The notes under the pieces: generated by a model
Databases searched by the model: none
What the model was told of the DNA's origin: nothing
Seen by the model: only the letters and a program-made list of their open reading frames with translations
Origin: Bacteroidota bacterium
GTDB taxonomy: Bacteria; Bacteroidota; Bacteroidia; Bacteroidales; Dysgonomonadaceae
DNA length: 64,000 bases
NCBI GenBank assembly: GCA_023424395.1
Contig: JAFADY010000055.1
Span: 1 to 64,000, forward strand
Direction: 5' to 3'
Made by a program: the position numbers and the translations under genes
Shown: positions 1-9,183 of the stretch, piece by piece
Numbering within the stretch: position 1 is the first letter of the stretch
Layout of the letters: each line of letters begins with the position of its first letter

Positions 1-152
1 AACTTTATCGTCAGGAATCATAGCGGAATTTTCATTAATTATTTGTAATTCAACACTATAAAATTACTGACTTTTCTGCTATATTCCTAATTTTCAAGCA
101 TATTTCTTACATCGAACTCACGTTAAACTTAGGATTTTACGATCTGCTTTAT

Positions 153-160
153 TATCTTTG
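153..160 (+). promoter_or_regulatory. Bacteroidota -7 promoter box for dsbD
   Basis: TATCTTTG matches the TAnnTTTG consensus of Bacteroidota sigma-ABfr promoters. It lies 27 nt before the dsbD start codon, giving a leader of roughly 20 nt. No clear TTG at the -33 position was confirmed. Confidence 0.7.
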
Positions 161-187
161 CCACTCGAAATAAAAAAATAAACCACA

Positions 188-2218
188 ATGAATCAAAAGA
201 AAATCTTACCGATTTTTATTTTTCTGTTTGCCTTTATCTTTTCTGCTCTTGGACAAGATCCTATTTCGTGGAAGTTTTCATTGGAAGATGCAGGAAACGG
301 AGAAGTGAAATTAGTGGGTACAGCTACCGTTCAGCAAGGATGGTATATGTATTCAACCGAAATTCCCGATGGCGGCCCTACTCCCACATCGCTTAGTTTT
401 GATAATATTGCCGGAGCACAACCAATAGGCAATTTTCAAGCCGAAGGGAAAGATGCCAAAGTTGGCTTCGACGAAATTTTTCAGATGAACATCGGAAAAT
501 TCGTAGGCACAACCAAGTTTGTTCAACGGCTTAAAGTAACTGATAAAGCGGCGTTCAACATCTCGGGCGATATTCGTGCGCAGGCATGTAACGACCAAAC
601 ATGTACGCCTCCGCTACCTGTTGATTTTGCCTTCACGACACAAAATCTACCTGCAACCGTAACTGTGGCCGCCGGCAGCAGCAGTGCCGAACCCGAAGCA
701 GGCACACCGCTTGTTCCACTTGAGCCGTTGGCCGTGGATAGTTCTGCAACGGTTGCTGCAAACACATCGGCACCGGTTGATTCGGATGTACTTTGGACTC
801 CCGTAACTGAAGAATTGAAAGCGCTCGGCGCCGGAAACGATAATTCCGAAGCGTCGTTGCTGAGTATTTTTCTGAAAGGACTGCTTTGGGGATTTGCCGC
901 GCTGCTGACGCCTTGCGTGTGGCCAATGATCCCTATTACCGTGAGTTTCTTTTTGAATCGCAACAAGAAAAGCCGCAAAAAAGCGTTTTCCGATGCTTTA
1001 ATCTACGGCTTATCCATTATAGTAATTTACGTTGTTTTAGGGTTGCTCATTACCACCATTTTCGGTGCGAGCGCGCTTAACACAATGGCTACTAGCGCCA
1101 TATTCAACCTTATTTTCTTCGCGCTGCTGATGGTTTTTGCCATGTCGTTCCTCGGCGCGTTCGAATTGGTTCTGCCCGCATCATGGACAAATAAAATGGA
1201 CAGTAAAGTGGACAGCACGTCCGGCATTCTCAGTCTGTTTTTCATGGCATTTACCTTGGCGCTGGTTTCGTTTTCTTGCACCGGTCCCATTATTGGCTGG
1301 CTGTTGGTTGACGCCGCCACGCAGGGAAATTATCTGGCTCCCACGTTCGGCATGCTCGGATTTGCCATAGCACTGGCCATACCTTTCGTGTTGTTCGCCA
1401 TTTTCCCCACCTGGTTGAAAACATTGCCGAAATCGGGAAGCTGGCTAAACTCAGTGAAAGTGGTACTCGGATTTATCGTGCTGGCAGTATCGATGAAATT
1501 CTTATCCGTAGCTGATTTGTCCAACGGCTGGGGAATCCTCAACCGCGATATATTCCTCGTGATATGGATCGTGATTTTCGCCATTCTCGGATTCTATCTG
1601 CTTGGAAAACTGAAATTCCATGGCGACAGCGATGTTCCGCACGTTACGATTCCGCGCTTGTTTTTATCGATATTCTCATTTGCATTTGCCATTTACATGA
1701 TCCCCGGATTGTGGGGTGCACCGCTGAAACCGATCAGTTCCATCCTTCCGCCGATGTCCACACAGGATTTTAAGCTGATGGACAAATCTATCTCACAGAA
1801 ATTCAATGATTACGAAGCAGGTATGGCGTATGCAGCTCAAACCGGAAAACCCGTTCTGCTGGAATTCGGAGGACATGGCTGTGTGAATTGCCACAAAATG
1901 GATGCAACCGTACTGACGGATGACCGTGTGAAAAATCTAATTGAAAATGAATTCGTTTTCATCGTATTGATGGTTGATGAACGCGCTAAACTCCCGCAGG
2001 TAATTGAGGTTCAAGAAGGTGACAGAAAATCGAAATTGAAAACCGTGGGCGATAAATGGAGCTACTTGCAACGCCATAAATTCGGAACGCAGTCGCAACC
2101 TTATTACGTTGTGCTGAATCACGAAGGGAAACCGCTTTCGCCGTCGCACGCTTTCGATGAAAGCATCGATAATTATGTAAATTTCTTGGAAACAGGGTTG
2201 CGAAATTTTAAAAATTGA
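188..2218 (+). CDS. dsbD: Thiol:disulfide interchange protein DsbD
   Basis: This inner-membrane protein carries electrons from cytoplasmic thioredoxin to the periplasm, where they reduce protein disulfides and support cytochrome c maturation. Residues 1-22 are a signal peptide. Next come an N-terminal DsbD domain with paired cysteines C134 and C139, a low-complexity Ala/Ser/Pro linker (about 160-200), about eight membrane segments with C243 in a TPC motif and a second cysteine in a SCTGP motif, and a C-terminal thioredoxin-like domain with C565-V-N-C568 and a SQPYY cis-Pro motif. All three cysteine pairs are present, so it should be functional. The length of 676 aa is normal for Bacteroidota DsbD. 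A -7 box lies just upstream. Its stop codon lies inside the inverted repeat that borders the next gene. Confidence 0.93.
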   Translation: MNQKKILPIFIFLFAFIFSALGQDPISWKFSLEDAGNGEVKLVGTATVQQGWYMYSTEIPDGGPTPTSLSFDNIAGAQPIGNFQAEGKDAKVGFDEIFQMNIGKFVGTTKFVQRLKVTDKAAFNISGDIRAQACNDQTCTPPLPVDFAFTTQNLPATVTVAAGSSSAEPEAGTPLVPLEPLAVDSSATVAANTSAPVDSDVLWTPVTEELKALGAGNDNSEASLLSIFLKGLLWGFAALLTPCVWPMIPITVSFFLNRNKKSRKKAFSDALIYGLSIIVIYVVLGLLITTIFGASALNTMATSAIFNLIFFALLMVFAMSFLGAFELVLPASWTNKMDSKVDSTSGILSLFFMAFTLALVSFSCTGPIIGWLLVDAATQGNYLAPTFGMLGFAIALAIPFVLFAIFPTWLKTLPKSGSWLNSVKVVLGFIVLAVSMKFLSVADLSNGWGILNRDIFLVIWIVIFAILGFYLLGKLKFHGDSDVPHVTIPRLFLSIFSFAFAIYMIPGLWGAPLKPISSILPPMSTQDFKLMDKSISQKFNDYEAGMAYAAQTGKPVLLEFGGHGCVNCHKMDATVLTDDRVKNLIENEFVFIVLMVDERAKLPQVIEVQEGDRKSKLKTVGDKWSYLQRHKFGTQSQPYYVVLNHEGKPLSPSHAFDESIDNYVNFLETGLRNFKN

Positions 2219-2246
2219 TGGATGATGGGGGATAGATGATGGATGC
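2215..2246 (+). repeat. Left inverted repeat around the four-helix-bundle gene
   Basis: This 32-nt arm matches the reverse complement of 2639-2663 with one mismatch and one 7-nt insertion (aligned by eye). It is built from degenerate GATGGAT units, covers the dsbD stop and contains the start codon of the following gene. Confidence 0.7.
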
Positions 2247-2598
2247 AAGTTTTAAATTTGAGAAAATAACAATTTGGCAAAAAGCAATGGTTTTTGGAGA
2301 AGAAATTAATGAAATCTCTGAAAATTTTCCCCGCAAAGAACTTTATAATCTCAGTTCTCAAATCAGACGTGCTGCAGACTCTATCGCTTTAAACATTGCG
2401 GAAGGCTCCATAGAACAGTCCAAAGCAGAATTTCAAAAATTTATCGGATATTCTATCCGATCTTTGGCTGAAGTTGTGACATGTCTATATAAAGCGAAAA
2501 TAAGGAAATATCTCACTAATGAAAAATTTCAACAGTTATATAACGACTCGTTTTATTTGATGAATATGATGATCGCATTTAAAAGAAGTATCAAATAA
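2236..2598 (+). CDS. Four-helix-bundle protein (S23 / 23S rRNA-intervening-sequence family)
   Basis: This small 120-aa helical protein has the hallmarks of the four-helix-bundle family first seen inside intervening sequences of 23S rRNA and related to the Avd accessory protein of diversity-generating retroelements. The telltale segments are IWQKAMVFGEEI near residue 12, LSSQIRRAADSIALNIAEG around 39-57 and the FIGYSIRSLAEV helix near 70-82. The biochemical role is unknown; Avd binds nucleic acid as a pentamer. Here it is free-standing, in a 17-nt gap after dsbD and before mazG. It is enclosed by inverted repeats at 2215-2246 and 2639-2663, which suggests a small inserted cassette. An alternative start is the Met two codons downstream. 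Confidence 0.85.
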   Translation: MMDASFKFEKITIWQKAMVFGEEINEISENFPRKELYNLSSQIRRAADSIALNIAEGSIEQSKAEFQKFIGYSIRSLAEVVTCLYKAKIRKYLTNEKFQQLYNDSFYLMNMMIAFKRSIK

Positions 2599-2638
2599 TA
2601 TTTCTCATTACGGCAACCAAGCATCCTTATGTCGACAG

Positions 2639-2663
2639 GCATCCATCATCCATCACCCATCAA
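2639..2663 (-). repeat. Right inverted repeat around the four-helix-bundle gene
   Basis: This 25-nt arm is the reverse complement of the left arm at 2215-2246 apart from one mismatch and a 7-nt gap. It ends five bases before the mazG start codon. Confidence 0.7.
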
Positions 2664-2667
2664 TAAT

Positions 2668-3483
2668 ATGAACACAAGAGAACAAAAACTCGAAGCTTTC
2701 GGCCGGTTGCTGGATGTAATGGACGAACTGCGTGAAAAGTGTCCATGGGACAGGGAGCAAACCAACGAAAGCCTTCGTGCAAACACTATAGAAGAAACGT
2801 ACGAACTGGCGGAAGCCATCATCAACAACGATAACGCAGAAATTAAAAAAGAACTTGGCGATCTGCTGCTTCACGTGGTTTTTTACTCCAAAATCGGCGA
2901 AGAGAAGCAAGTTTTTGACGTAGCCGACGTTTGCAATGCGATTTGCGATAAATTGATCTTCCGCCATCCACATGTTTTCGGCGATAAAAGCATAGACTCC
3001 GCCCGCTCAGTGGAAAAATCGTGGGAAGAAATCAAATTACAAGAAAAAGGTGGAAATAAAACCGTATTGGAAGGCGTTCCATCTGCCCTACCCGCGCTGG
3101 TAAAGGCATATCGCATTCAGGATAAGGCGCGTAATTCGGGTTTCGACTGGAATAAACGTCACGATGTTTGGGACAAAGTGAAAGAAGAACTCGGCGAATT
3201 GGAAGCGGAAATCGAACAAATGGACGAAGATAAAATAGAAGGTGAATTCGGTGATATGTTGTTCAGTGTAATTAATGCCGCGCGTTTGTACAAAGTGAAT
3301 CCCGATAACGCGTTGGAGCGAACCAATCAAAAGTTTATTTATCGGTTCAACTACATGGAACAAAAGGTAAAAGAGCAAGGTCGATCGCTCAAAGACATGA
3401 CGTTGGATGAAATGGAAGAGATTTGGCAGGAAGCGAAGAGAGTTTCGGGTTCCGAGTTTCGAGTTTCGAGAACGAAAGCCTAA
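2668..3483 (+). CDS. mazG: Nucleoside triphosphate pyrophosphohydrolase MazG
   Basis: MazG hydrolyses (d)NTPs to NMP and PPi; it cleans the nucleotide pool and influences ppGpp-dependent stress responses. The 271-aa protein has two MazG domains. The first carries the EETYELAEAI and KKELGDLLLHVVFYSK metal-binding segments; the second carries EELGELEAEI and EFGDMLFSVINAARL. The ATG at 2668 (MNTREQKLEAF) is chosen over 2629 because the upstream 13 codons are repeat sequence (HHPSPINN) not found in the family. The last 13 residues or so (SGSEFRVSRTKA) are also unusual: they are encoded by a degenerate GTTTCGAG tandem repeat that extends the protein past the normal family end at WQEAKR. Confidence 0.92.
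   Translation: MNTREQKLEAFGRLLDVMDELREKCPWDREQTNESLRANTIEETYELAEAIINNDNAEIKKELGDLLLHVVFYSKIGEEKQVFDVADVCNAICDKLIFRHPHVFGDKSIDSARSVEKSWEEIKLQEKGGNKTVLEGVPSALPALVKAYRIQDKARNSGFDWNKRHDVWDKVKEELGELEAEIEQMDEDKIEGEFGDMLFSVINAARLYKVNPDNALERTNQKFIYRFNYMEQKVKEQGRSLKDMTLDEMEEIWQEAKRVSGSEFRVSRTKA
3441..3472 (+). repeat. Degenerate tandem repeat (GTTTCGAG-like) inside the mazG 3' end
   Basis: Four imperfect copies of an 8-nt unit resembling GAGTTTCG run through the last codons of mazG. It belongs to the same class of short-period blocks seen at many gene junctions in this window. Confidence 0.6.
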
Positions 3484-3592
3484 ATTTGTCTTTCGTTGTA
3501 ATTTATTCGCACTACAAAAAATAACAAACTCAAAATTTAATAATTCCACCAACATAACTCGTAACTCGCACCAAGTAGCTCGCAACCAAAAT

Positions 3593-3793
3593 ATGAAGAA
3601 TTTATTATGTCCCCAATGCAAAATCCGCCGATTTTACCTGCTCAACGCCGCAGGCGAAAGACTGGTGGTAACCGTTACCGAAGACAAAAAAATTCACCCG
3701 ATTCATGAAAACGAATCACTGGATGGATTTGATACGTCTGTGCTTTACTGCTTGGGCTGTTCGTGGAAAGGAACGGTGAATAATTTGGTGTAG
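3593..3793 (+). CDS. Small zinc-ribbon protein, function unknown
   Basis: A 66-aa protein with two Cys-x2-Cys knuckles, C6-P-Q-C9 and C53-L-G-C56, spaced as in a zinc ribbon. The second half reads LYCLGCSWKGTVNNLV. It most likely binds a single zinc ion and may contact nucleic acid or protein; nothing visible assigns a specific role. The start is set at MKNLLCPQC because the upstream part of the frame runs through the mazG tail and repeat-like DNA. It lies 109 nt after mazG and is convergent with the UPF0316 gene. Confidence 0.65.
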   Translation: MKNLLCPQCKIRRFYLLNAAGERLVVTVTEDKKIHPIHENESLDGFDTSVLYCLGCSWKGTVNNLV

Positions 3794-3820
3794 AATTTCT
3801 CTCTCCAAAGTCTCCCACTC

Positions 3821-4384
3821 TCATTTTCCCGGACGCCATCGCGAAAGGATATTTCGTCGCTTATTGAATATGCCGTTCTGTTTAGTACGCACATCTTCGA
3901 TGACATAGAAAATATTCGGATCAAAAGTAGTGAGTGTTTTTTCGATGGTTTTCATTTGGTGGCGATCGATAACGGTTTCAATAATATCCACTTCGTTGGT
4001 AGAGCCTGTTCCATGTGTAAGGGTTGCACCAAAATTCATTTTGTTGAGTATTTGCACCAGTTCCATTCCGTTTTTTTGCGTATAAATACGGCACAGCACA
4101 ATGCCGTAGGCAATTCGCTGCTCCAGAAGAATACCGATATAATTTCCCGAAGCATATCCGGCAGCATACGACAAATAAGCCACCAAATCGTTGGCACGCG
4201 TAAGTATTTGCGAAATAATAACCACCCAAATAAATACTTCGAAAAATCCGATAATGGGCGCAATGTATTTCTCGCCTTTCGACACAAAAATAATTCGAAG
4301 CGTACCGAGCGATACGTCAAAAATTCGTCCGAAAAATATCATAACCGGCAAAAGCCAAGGCATTTGGTCTAAGAAATCAAACAT
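3821..4384 (-). CDS. UPF0316 / DUF2179-type membrane protein
   Basis: This 187-aa protein has three predicted membrane helices in its N-terminal half (roughly residues 10-30, 42-60 and 65-85) followed by a cytoplasmic domain of about 90 aa. The early segment FFGRIFDVSLGTLRIIFVSKG and the VIDRHQMKTIEKTL segment fit the UPF0316 family (DUF5698 membrane part plus DUF2179). The molecular function of the family is not established. It ends 28 nt from the convergent zinc-ribbon gene and lies 13 nt downstream of the threonine aldolase gene, so the two probably share a transcript. Confidence 0.8.
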   Translation of the reverse strand: MFDFLDQMPWLLPVMIFFGRIFDVSLGTLRIIFVSKGEKYIAPIIGFFEVFIWVVIISQILTRANDLVAYLSYAAGYASGNYIGILLEQRIAYGIVLCRIYTQKNGMELVQILNKMNFGATLTHGTGSTNEVDIIETVIDRHQMKTIEKTLTTFDPNIFYVIEDVRTKQNGIFNKRRNILSRWRPGK

Positions 4385-4397
4385 AATAGTAAAGAAA

Positions 4398-5429
4398 TTA
4401 GAAATTAGAAGTTAGGAGTTTCAAGTAATCGACAAAATCATTGATGTCGTCATCCGAAGTGTCCCACGAGCAAACAAGGCGCATTTCATTGCGGCTTTCG
4501 TCCCAATCGTAGAAGAAGTATCGTTCGCGCAATTTATCGGTAATCTCCTTTGGAAGGATGAAGAACACTTCGTTGGATTCCACTTTTTGAGTAATTTGCG
4601 TATTGCCGATCTTTGCCATTTCTTTGGCTAATTTTTGCGCTGCTTTATTGGAATGATGCGCGTTTTTCAGCCAAATTCCATCCACGAGATAAGGAATAAA
4701 CTGTGCCGAAATAAACCGCATTTTAGAATAAAGTTGCGTGGTTTGCTTGCGGTAATATTTCAGGTTTTCGGCTAATTCTTTTCGCAATGCCACAATCGCT
4801 TCGCCCATCATCAAGCCGTTTTTAGTACCTCCGAGCGTAAAAATATCCACGCCACAATCCACCGTCATTGCGCGAAGAGAAACGTTAAGATAATCGCAGG
4901 CGTTGGCAATGCGCGTACCGTCCACAAAAAGATACATATCGTGTTCGTGAGCCAAATTGGCAAGCGCTTTCAACTCATCGGGTGTGTAAGCCGTGCCGAG
5001 TTCCGTGGTTTGCGAAACGGCAATAACTTTTGGTTGTGAATGATGTTCGAAACCGAAACCGTGCAAATGTGGTCGCACCAAATCGGGCGTAAGTTTTCCG
5101 TCGGGCGTGGAAATTTCTTTCAACGATGCGCCGGTCAATTTCACGGGCGCACCACATTCGTCCACCGCGATGTGCGCCGTGGATGCGCAAATGATGCTGT
5201 GAAACGGCAGCGTACACGCTTGCAACGCGATAACGTTGGCGCCCGTTCCATTAAAAACGAACATAGGCTCAATATCTTTCTCTCCCAATAATTCTCTTAC
5301 AACGTTCTCAGCACGGCGAGTCCAATCATCGTCGCCGTAGGCGATGGTGTGATCGATGTTTGCATCGCCAATCGCTTGTAAAATACGCGGATGTACGCCT
5401 GAATTGTTATCGCTACCAAAACCTCTCAT
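4398..5429 (-). CDS. ltaE: Low-specificity L-threonine aldolase
   Basis: This PLP enzyme cleaves L-threonine or L-allo-threonine to glycine and acetaldehyde. The 343-aa protein is a fold-type I beta-eliminating lyase. It has GTGANV near residue 61 for phosphate contact, H86 in the TAHIAVDECGAP motif (ring stacking), D170 in FVDGTR and the Schiff-base lysine K203 in LGGTKNG. It starts MRGFGSDNNSGVHP, as usual for the family. It is probably cotranscribed with UPF0316, and metH lies upstream on the same strand; together these supply glycine and one-carbon metabolism. A tandem ACTTTAAA block separates it from metH. Confidence 0.93.
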   Translation of the reverse strand: MRGFGSDNNSGVHPRILQAIGDANIDHTIAYGDDDWTRRAENVVRELLGEKDIEPMFVFNGTGANVIALQACTLPFHSIICASTAHIAVDECGAPVKLTGASLKEISTPDGKLTPDLVRPHLHGFGFEHHSQPKVIAVSQTTELGTAYTPDELKALANLAHEHDMYLFVDGTRIANACDYLNVSLRAMTVDCGVDIFTLGGTKNGLMMGEAIVALRKELAENLKYYRKQTTQLYSKMRFISAQFIPYLVDGIWLKNAHHSNKAAQKLAKEMAKIGNTQITQKVESNEVFFILPKEITDKLRERYFFYDWDESRNEMRLVCSWDTSDDDINDFVDYLKLLTSNF

Positions 5430-5453
5430 AAATATTTTGATTATTTTCTCTCT

Positions 5454-5480
5454 AAACTTTAAAACTTTAAAACTTTAAAC
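5454..5480 (+). repeat. Short tandem repeat between threonine aldolase and metH
   Basis: Three near-perfect copies of a 9-nt unit AAACTTTAA abut the metH stop codon. It is one of the family of short-period junction repeats. Confidence 0.6.
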
Positions 5481-5481
5481 T

Positions 5482-8400
5482 CTATTGCAAATTCGCCAAT
5501 AAAAACTTTCTCACATCTTTTACTTCCACGGCTTTTCGCATGGCATAATCTTCCATTTGCGCTTCCGAAATTTCGCCGATGGCGAAGTATTTCGATTGCG
5601 GATGTGCGAAAAACAGTCCGCTAACCGATGCGTTAGGGTACATAACCCCATTTTCCGTGAGCGAAATGCCGATTTCATTGGAACGGAGCATTTCGTGCAA
5701 CGGAAAATTCACCGATTGGTCGGGAAGAGATGGGTAGCCCACCGCCGGACGAATGCCGCGATATTTTACGGCAAACATTTCGGCAACGCTCAGGTTTTCG
5801 TCCACAGCGTAGCCCCAATAATCCTTTCGCACAACGGCGTGCAGCCATTCAGTGGCGGCTTCGGCAAGGCGGTCGAGCAATGATTTCATCAGTAATGCCG
5901 AATACTCGTCGCCTTCATTTTCATATTTGCGAAGCAATTCATCCGCTCCGGCACCGCCGGTTACGGCAAAAGCGCCCAGGTAATCTTTCTTACCCGATGT
6001 TTTGGGCGCCACAAAATCGCTCAAACAAAGGTACTCATTTTTATCGGACTTCTTTTGCTGACGAAGCATCGGGAAAGGTTTCCTGTCGACAAAAACCGTA
6101 TCGTTTTCGCTATACGCCTCATACAAACCAAAAACCGCTTTGAGATATTCGGCATCCAAATCTACAAAATGCTGCAACATTTCCTGCGCATCGTCGTATA
6201 ATTTAGCGGCTTCTTGTGCCCGTTCGCGTTCGTCTTCGCGAAAACCGACCAACCACTGCGCCCGACAATGACCGCACAGACTCACGTTGGTAACGGTGTG
6301 GAATTTTGCCGACAAGTTCCACGAATGAAAAAAGAATTTCCAATCAATGTATGGCAGAATTTCTTTTATCTTAATATCATTCAACACCACGCGGCCGATA
6401 ACTCTCGGCACATCGGGTTCAAACGTTTCCCAATCTATGTTGAAAGCGTTTTCGCGGGCTTCCTTCAACGAAACCAACTCTATTTTCTTCACCGAACGGC
6501 TTTCGCGCAGCGCAAGGTATTCCTCGCGCACTTTCCCCACAAACTCATTGCGGGTTTCAGTATTTATTAAATTGGCTACCGCCGATGGACTTTGCGAGGC
6601 GTCTTTTACATACACCACCGGTCCTTGACTGTATTTCGGTTCAATTTTCAATGCCGTGTGCAACTTAGAGGTGGTGGCGCCCCCAATAAGCAGCGGCATC
6701 GAAAAGCCGGCTTTCTCCATCTCTTCGGCCACGATGGACATCTCTTCGAGCGAAGGCGTAATCAATCCGCTCAATCCAACCATATCGGGGTTTTCGCGAC
6801 GTACGGTTTCAATGATTTTTTCGGGAGGAACCATCACGCCCAAATCAATGATTTCGTAATTATTGCACGATAAAACAATGGAAACAATGTTTTTACCAAT
6901 GTCGTGCACATCGCCTTTCACGGTTGCCAACACAATTTTTCCGGCTTTGCGCGATTCGCCCGCCGATTTTTCGGCTTCGATGGTGGGCTGAAGAATGGCA
7001 ACAGCTTTTTTCATCGTGCGCGCTGCTTTTACCACTTGGGGAAGAAACATTTTTCCCGAGCCGAACAAATCGCCCACCACACTCATCCCCGCCATCAGCG
7101 GTTTATCGATAACATCCACCGCGCGCGGATAAACGGAAAGCGCTTCGGCAATGTCTTCTTCCATAAAATCGTTGATGCCTTTTACCAACGCGTAACTCAG
7201 GCGTTCATCGAGCGACAGCGAGCGCCATTCCTGCGCTTTTACGTGCTCCGTTTCAGGCGTTTTATCATTCTTCAACCGTTCTGCAAGTTCCATTAATCGC
7301 TCGGGCGCATCGTCACGACGATTGAGTATAACATCCTCCACCAACTCTTTTTCATCGGCAGGAATATCCTCATAAATAACCGACTGCGCCGGATTCACAA
7401 TTCCCATATCCATTCCCGCGCGAATAGCGTGATAGAGAAAAACCGAGTGCATCGTTTCGCGGATGTAATCGTTGCCCCGAAACGAAAACGACAAATTGCT
7501 CACGCCGCCACTCACTTTGGCATGCGGCAGGTTTTCTTTTATCCATTGCACAGTTTTGATGAAATCTACCGCGTAGTTGCGGTGTTCGTCCATTCCGGTG
7601 GCGATGGCGAGAATGTTGGGATCGAAAATGATATCTTTTGGATCGAAGTCATTCTGAACGAGCATCTTGTAAGCACGTTCGCAAATTTCGATGCGTCGTT
7701 CGTAAGATGCCGCCTGTCCCGTTTCATCAAAGGCCATCACAATAACCGCCGCGCCGTAAGACTGCACCAACCGGGCATGTTTCAAAAACTCTTCTTCGCC
7801 GTTTTTAAGCGATATGGAATTGACAATGCATTTGCCTTGTGTGCATTTAAGTCCCGCTTCCAACACTTCCCATTTGGAGGAATCAATCATGAGCGGAACG
7901 CGCGCTACATCGGGGTCAGACGCGAGTAAGTTGAGGAAATTGGTCATTTCCAGCGCGCCATCGAGCAATCCTTCGTCCATATTCACGTCGATGATTTGCG
8001 CGCCGTCTTCCACCTGTTTGCGCGCAATATCCAACGCTTCGTCGTATTTTTTTTCCTTTATCAATCGCAAAAACTTGCGCGACCCGGCAACGTTGCACCG
8101 CTCACCGATGTTTACGAAATTGATTTCGGGCGTAATTTTCAATTCTTCCAACCCCGACAAGTGCAAAAACTGATTTTCGGAAGTCGGTTTGTGAGGTGTT
8201 TTGCCTTCCACCAATTTCACATACTGAGCAATGTGAGCCGGCGTGGTTCCGCAACATCCGCCGATGATGTTTACCAAACCTTCATCGATAAACTCGCGGA
8301 TTTGCGACGCCATTTTTTCGGGCGTTTCGTCGTATTCGCCCAACTGATTGGGCAGTCCGGCATTGGGATACGCGCTGATAAAAAACGGGGCGACGCGCGC

Positions 8401-9168
8401 AAGCTCCTTCAGGTACGGCTTCATATCGCTTGCGCCGAACGAGCAGTTGAGCCCGATGGCAAGCGGCTTGGCGTGGCTCATTGAGGTTACGAAAGCTCCC
8501 AACGTCTGTCCCGAAAGCGTGCGCCCCGCATTATCGGTTATCGTAACCGAAAGGATGATGGGCGTCTCTTTTCCGAGTTCGGCGGCGACTTCCTGTGCGG
8601 CAAAAACGGCCGCTTTGGCATTGAGCGTATCGAAAATAGTTTCGATAAAAAGGAAATTCACACCGCCTTCCACCAAAGCGGTAATTTGCTCTTTGTAAGA
8701 CATTTTCATATCGTCGAACGTAACGGCGCGATAAATCGGATTTTCCACTTTGGGACTCATCGACGTGGTTTTGTTCGTGGGGCCGATGGAGCCGGCAACA
8801 AAACGCGGCTTATCGGGCGTTTTTGCCGAAAACTCATCAGCCGCTTCGCGTGCCAATTTTGCAGCAGCAAGATTCATCTCGCGTACGTAAGGTTGCATAT
8901 CGTAATCGGCCATCGAGATGCTTGTGGCGTTGAAGGTGTTGGTTTCGATAATATCGGCTCCGGCAGCGAGATATTCGCGATGAATTTCCCCGATTACATC
9001 GGGGCGCGTCAGCGAAAGCAAGTCGTTGTTGCCTTTGAGTAACTTATCGAAATCTTTGAAGCGGTTGCCACGAAAATCGGCTTCGGTAAGTTTGTAACGT
9101 TGTATCATTGTTCCCATTGCCCCATCGAGGATGAGGATGCGGGAGTGGAGAATATCTTCTATTTTCAT
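5482..9168 (-). CDS. metH: Cobalamin-dependent methionine synthase
   Basis: MetH methylates homocysteine to methionine using 5-methyl-tetrahydrofolate, with cobalamin as methyl carrier. The 1228-aa protein has all four modules. These are an N-terminal homocysteine domain with zinc cysteines in NCSFGA and GGCCGTTP; a pterin-binding domain (FVNIGERCNVAGS); a cap plus B12 domain with the axial histidine in GDVHDIGKNIV and SGLITPSLEEM; and a C-terminal reactivation domain with RPAVGYPSLPD for AdoMet. The ATG at 9168 (MKIEDILHSRILILDGAMG) is chosen because the upstream 28 codons are encoded in the REP-like hairpin. No cobalamin riboswitch is visible upstream, where the transposase gene and its repeats lie instead. 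Confidence 0.96.
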   Translation of the reverse strand: MKIEDILHSRILILDGAMGTMIQRYKLTEADFRGNRFKDFDKLLKGNNDLLSLTRPDVIGEIHREYLAAGADIIETNTFNATSISMADYDMQPYVREMNLAAAKLAREAADEFSAKTPDKPRFVAGSIGPTNKTTSMSPKVENPIYRAVTFDDMKMSYKEQITALVEGGVNFLFIETIFDTLNAKAAVFAAQEVAAELGKETPIILSVTITDNAGRTLSGQTLGAFVTSMSHAKPLAIGLNCSFGASDMKPYLKELARVAPFFISAYPNAGLPNQLGEYDETPEKMASQIREFIDEGLVNIIGGCCGTTPAHIAQYVKLVEGKTPHKPTSENQFLHLSGLEELKITPEINFVNIGERCNVAGSRKFLRLIKEKKYDEALDIARKQVEDGAQIIDVNMDEGLLDGALEMTNFLNLLASDPDVARVPLMIDSSKWEVLEAGLKCTQGKCIVNSISLKNGEEEFLKHARLVQSYGAAVIVMAFDETGQAASYERRIEICERAYKMLVQNDFDPKDIIFDPNILAIATGMDEHRNYAVDFIKTVQWIKENLPHAKVSGGVSNLSFSFRGNDYIRETMHSVFLYHAIRAGMDMGIVNPAQSVIYEDIPADEKELVEDVILNRRDDAPERLMELAERLKNDKTPETEHVKAQEWRSLSLDERLSYALVKGINDFMEEDIAEALSVYPRAVDVIDKPLMAGMSVVGDLFGSGKMFLPQVVKAARTMKKAVAILQPTIEAEKSAGESRKAGKIVLATVKGDVHDIGKNIVSIVLSCNNYEIIDLGVMVPPEKIIETVRRENPDMVGLSGLITPSLEEMSIVAEEMEKAGFSMPLLIGGATTSKLHTALKIEPKYSQGPVVYVKDASQSPSAVANLINTETRNEFVGKVREEYLALRESRSVKKIELVSLKEARENAFNIDWETFEPDVPRVIGRVVLNDIKIKEILPYIDWKFFFHSWNLSAKFHTVTNVSLCGHCRAQWLVGFREDERERAQEAAKLYDDAQEMLQHFVDLDAEYLKAVFGLYEAYSENDTVFVDRKPFPMLRQQKKSDKNEYLCLSDFVAPKTSGKKDYLGAFAVTGGAGADELLRKYENEGDEYSALLMKSLLDRLAEAATEWLHAVVRKDYWGYAVDENLSVAEMFAVKYRGIRPAVGYPSLPDQSVNFPLHEMLRSNEIGISLTENGVMYPNASVSGLFFAHPQSKYFAIGEISEAQMEDYAMRKAVEVKDVRKFLLANLQ

Positions 9169-9183
9169 TATTTTATTATTTAT

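Noticed and set aside
5557..9042. Many antisense open frames inside metH (up to about 160 codons)
   Set aside because: They lie opposite a fully recognisable, continuous MetH and show no family motifs; they result from codon bias on the coding strand.
9169..9183. Cobalamin riboswitch for metH
   Set aside because: Only 15 nt separate metH from the hairpin and transposase gene; no B12-box-like sequence was found.
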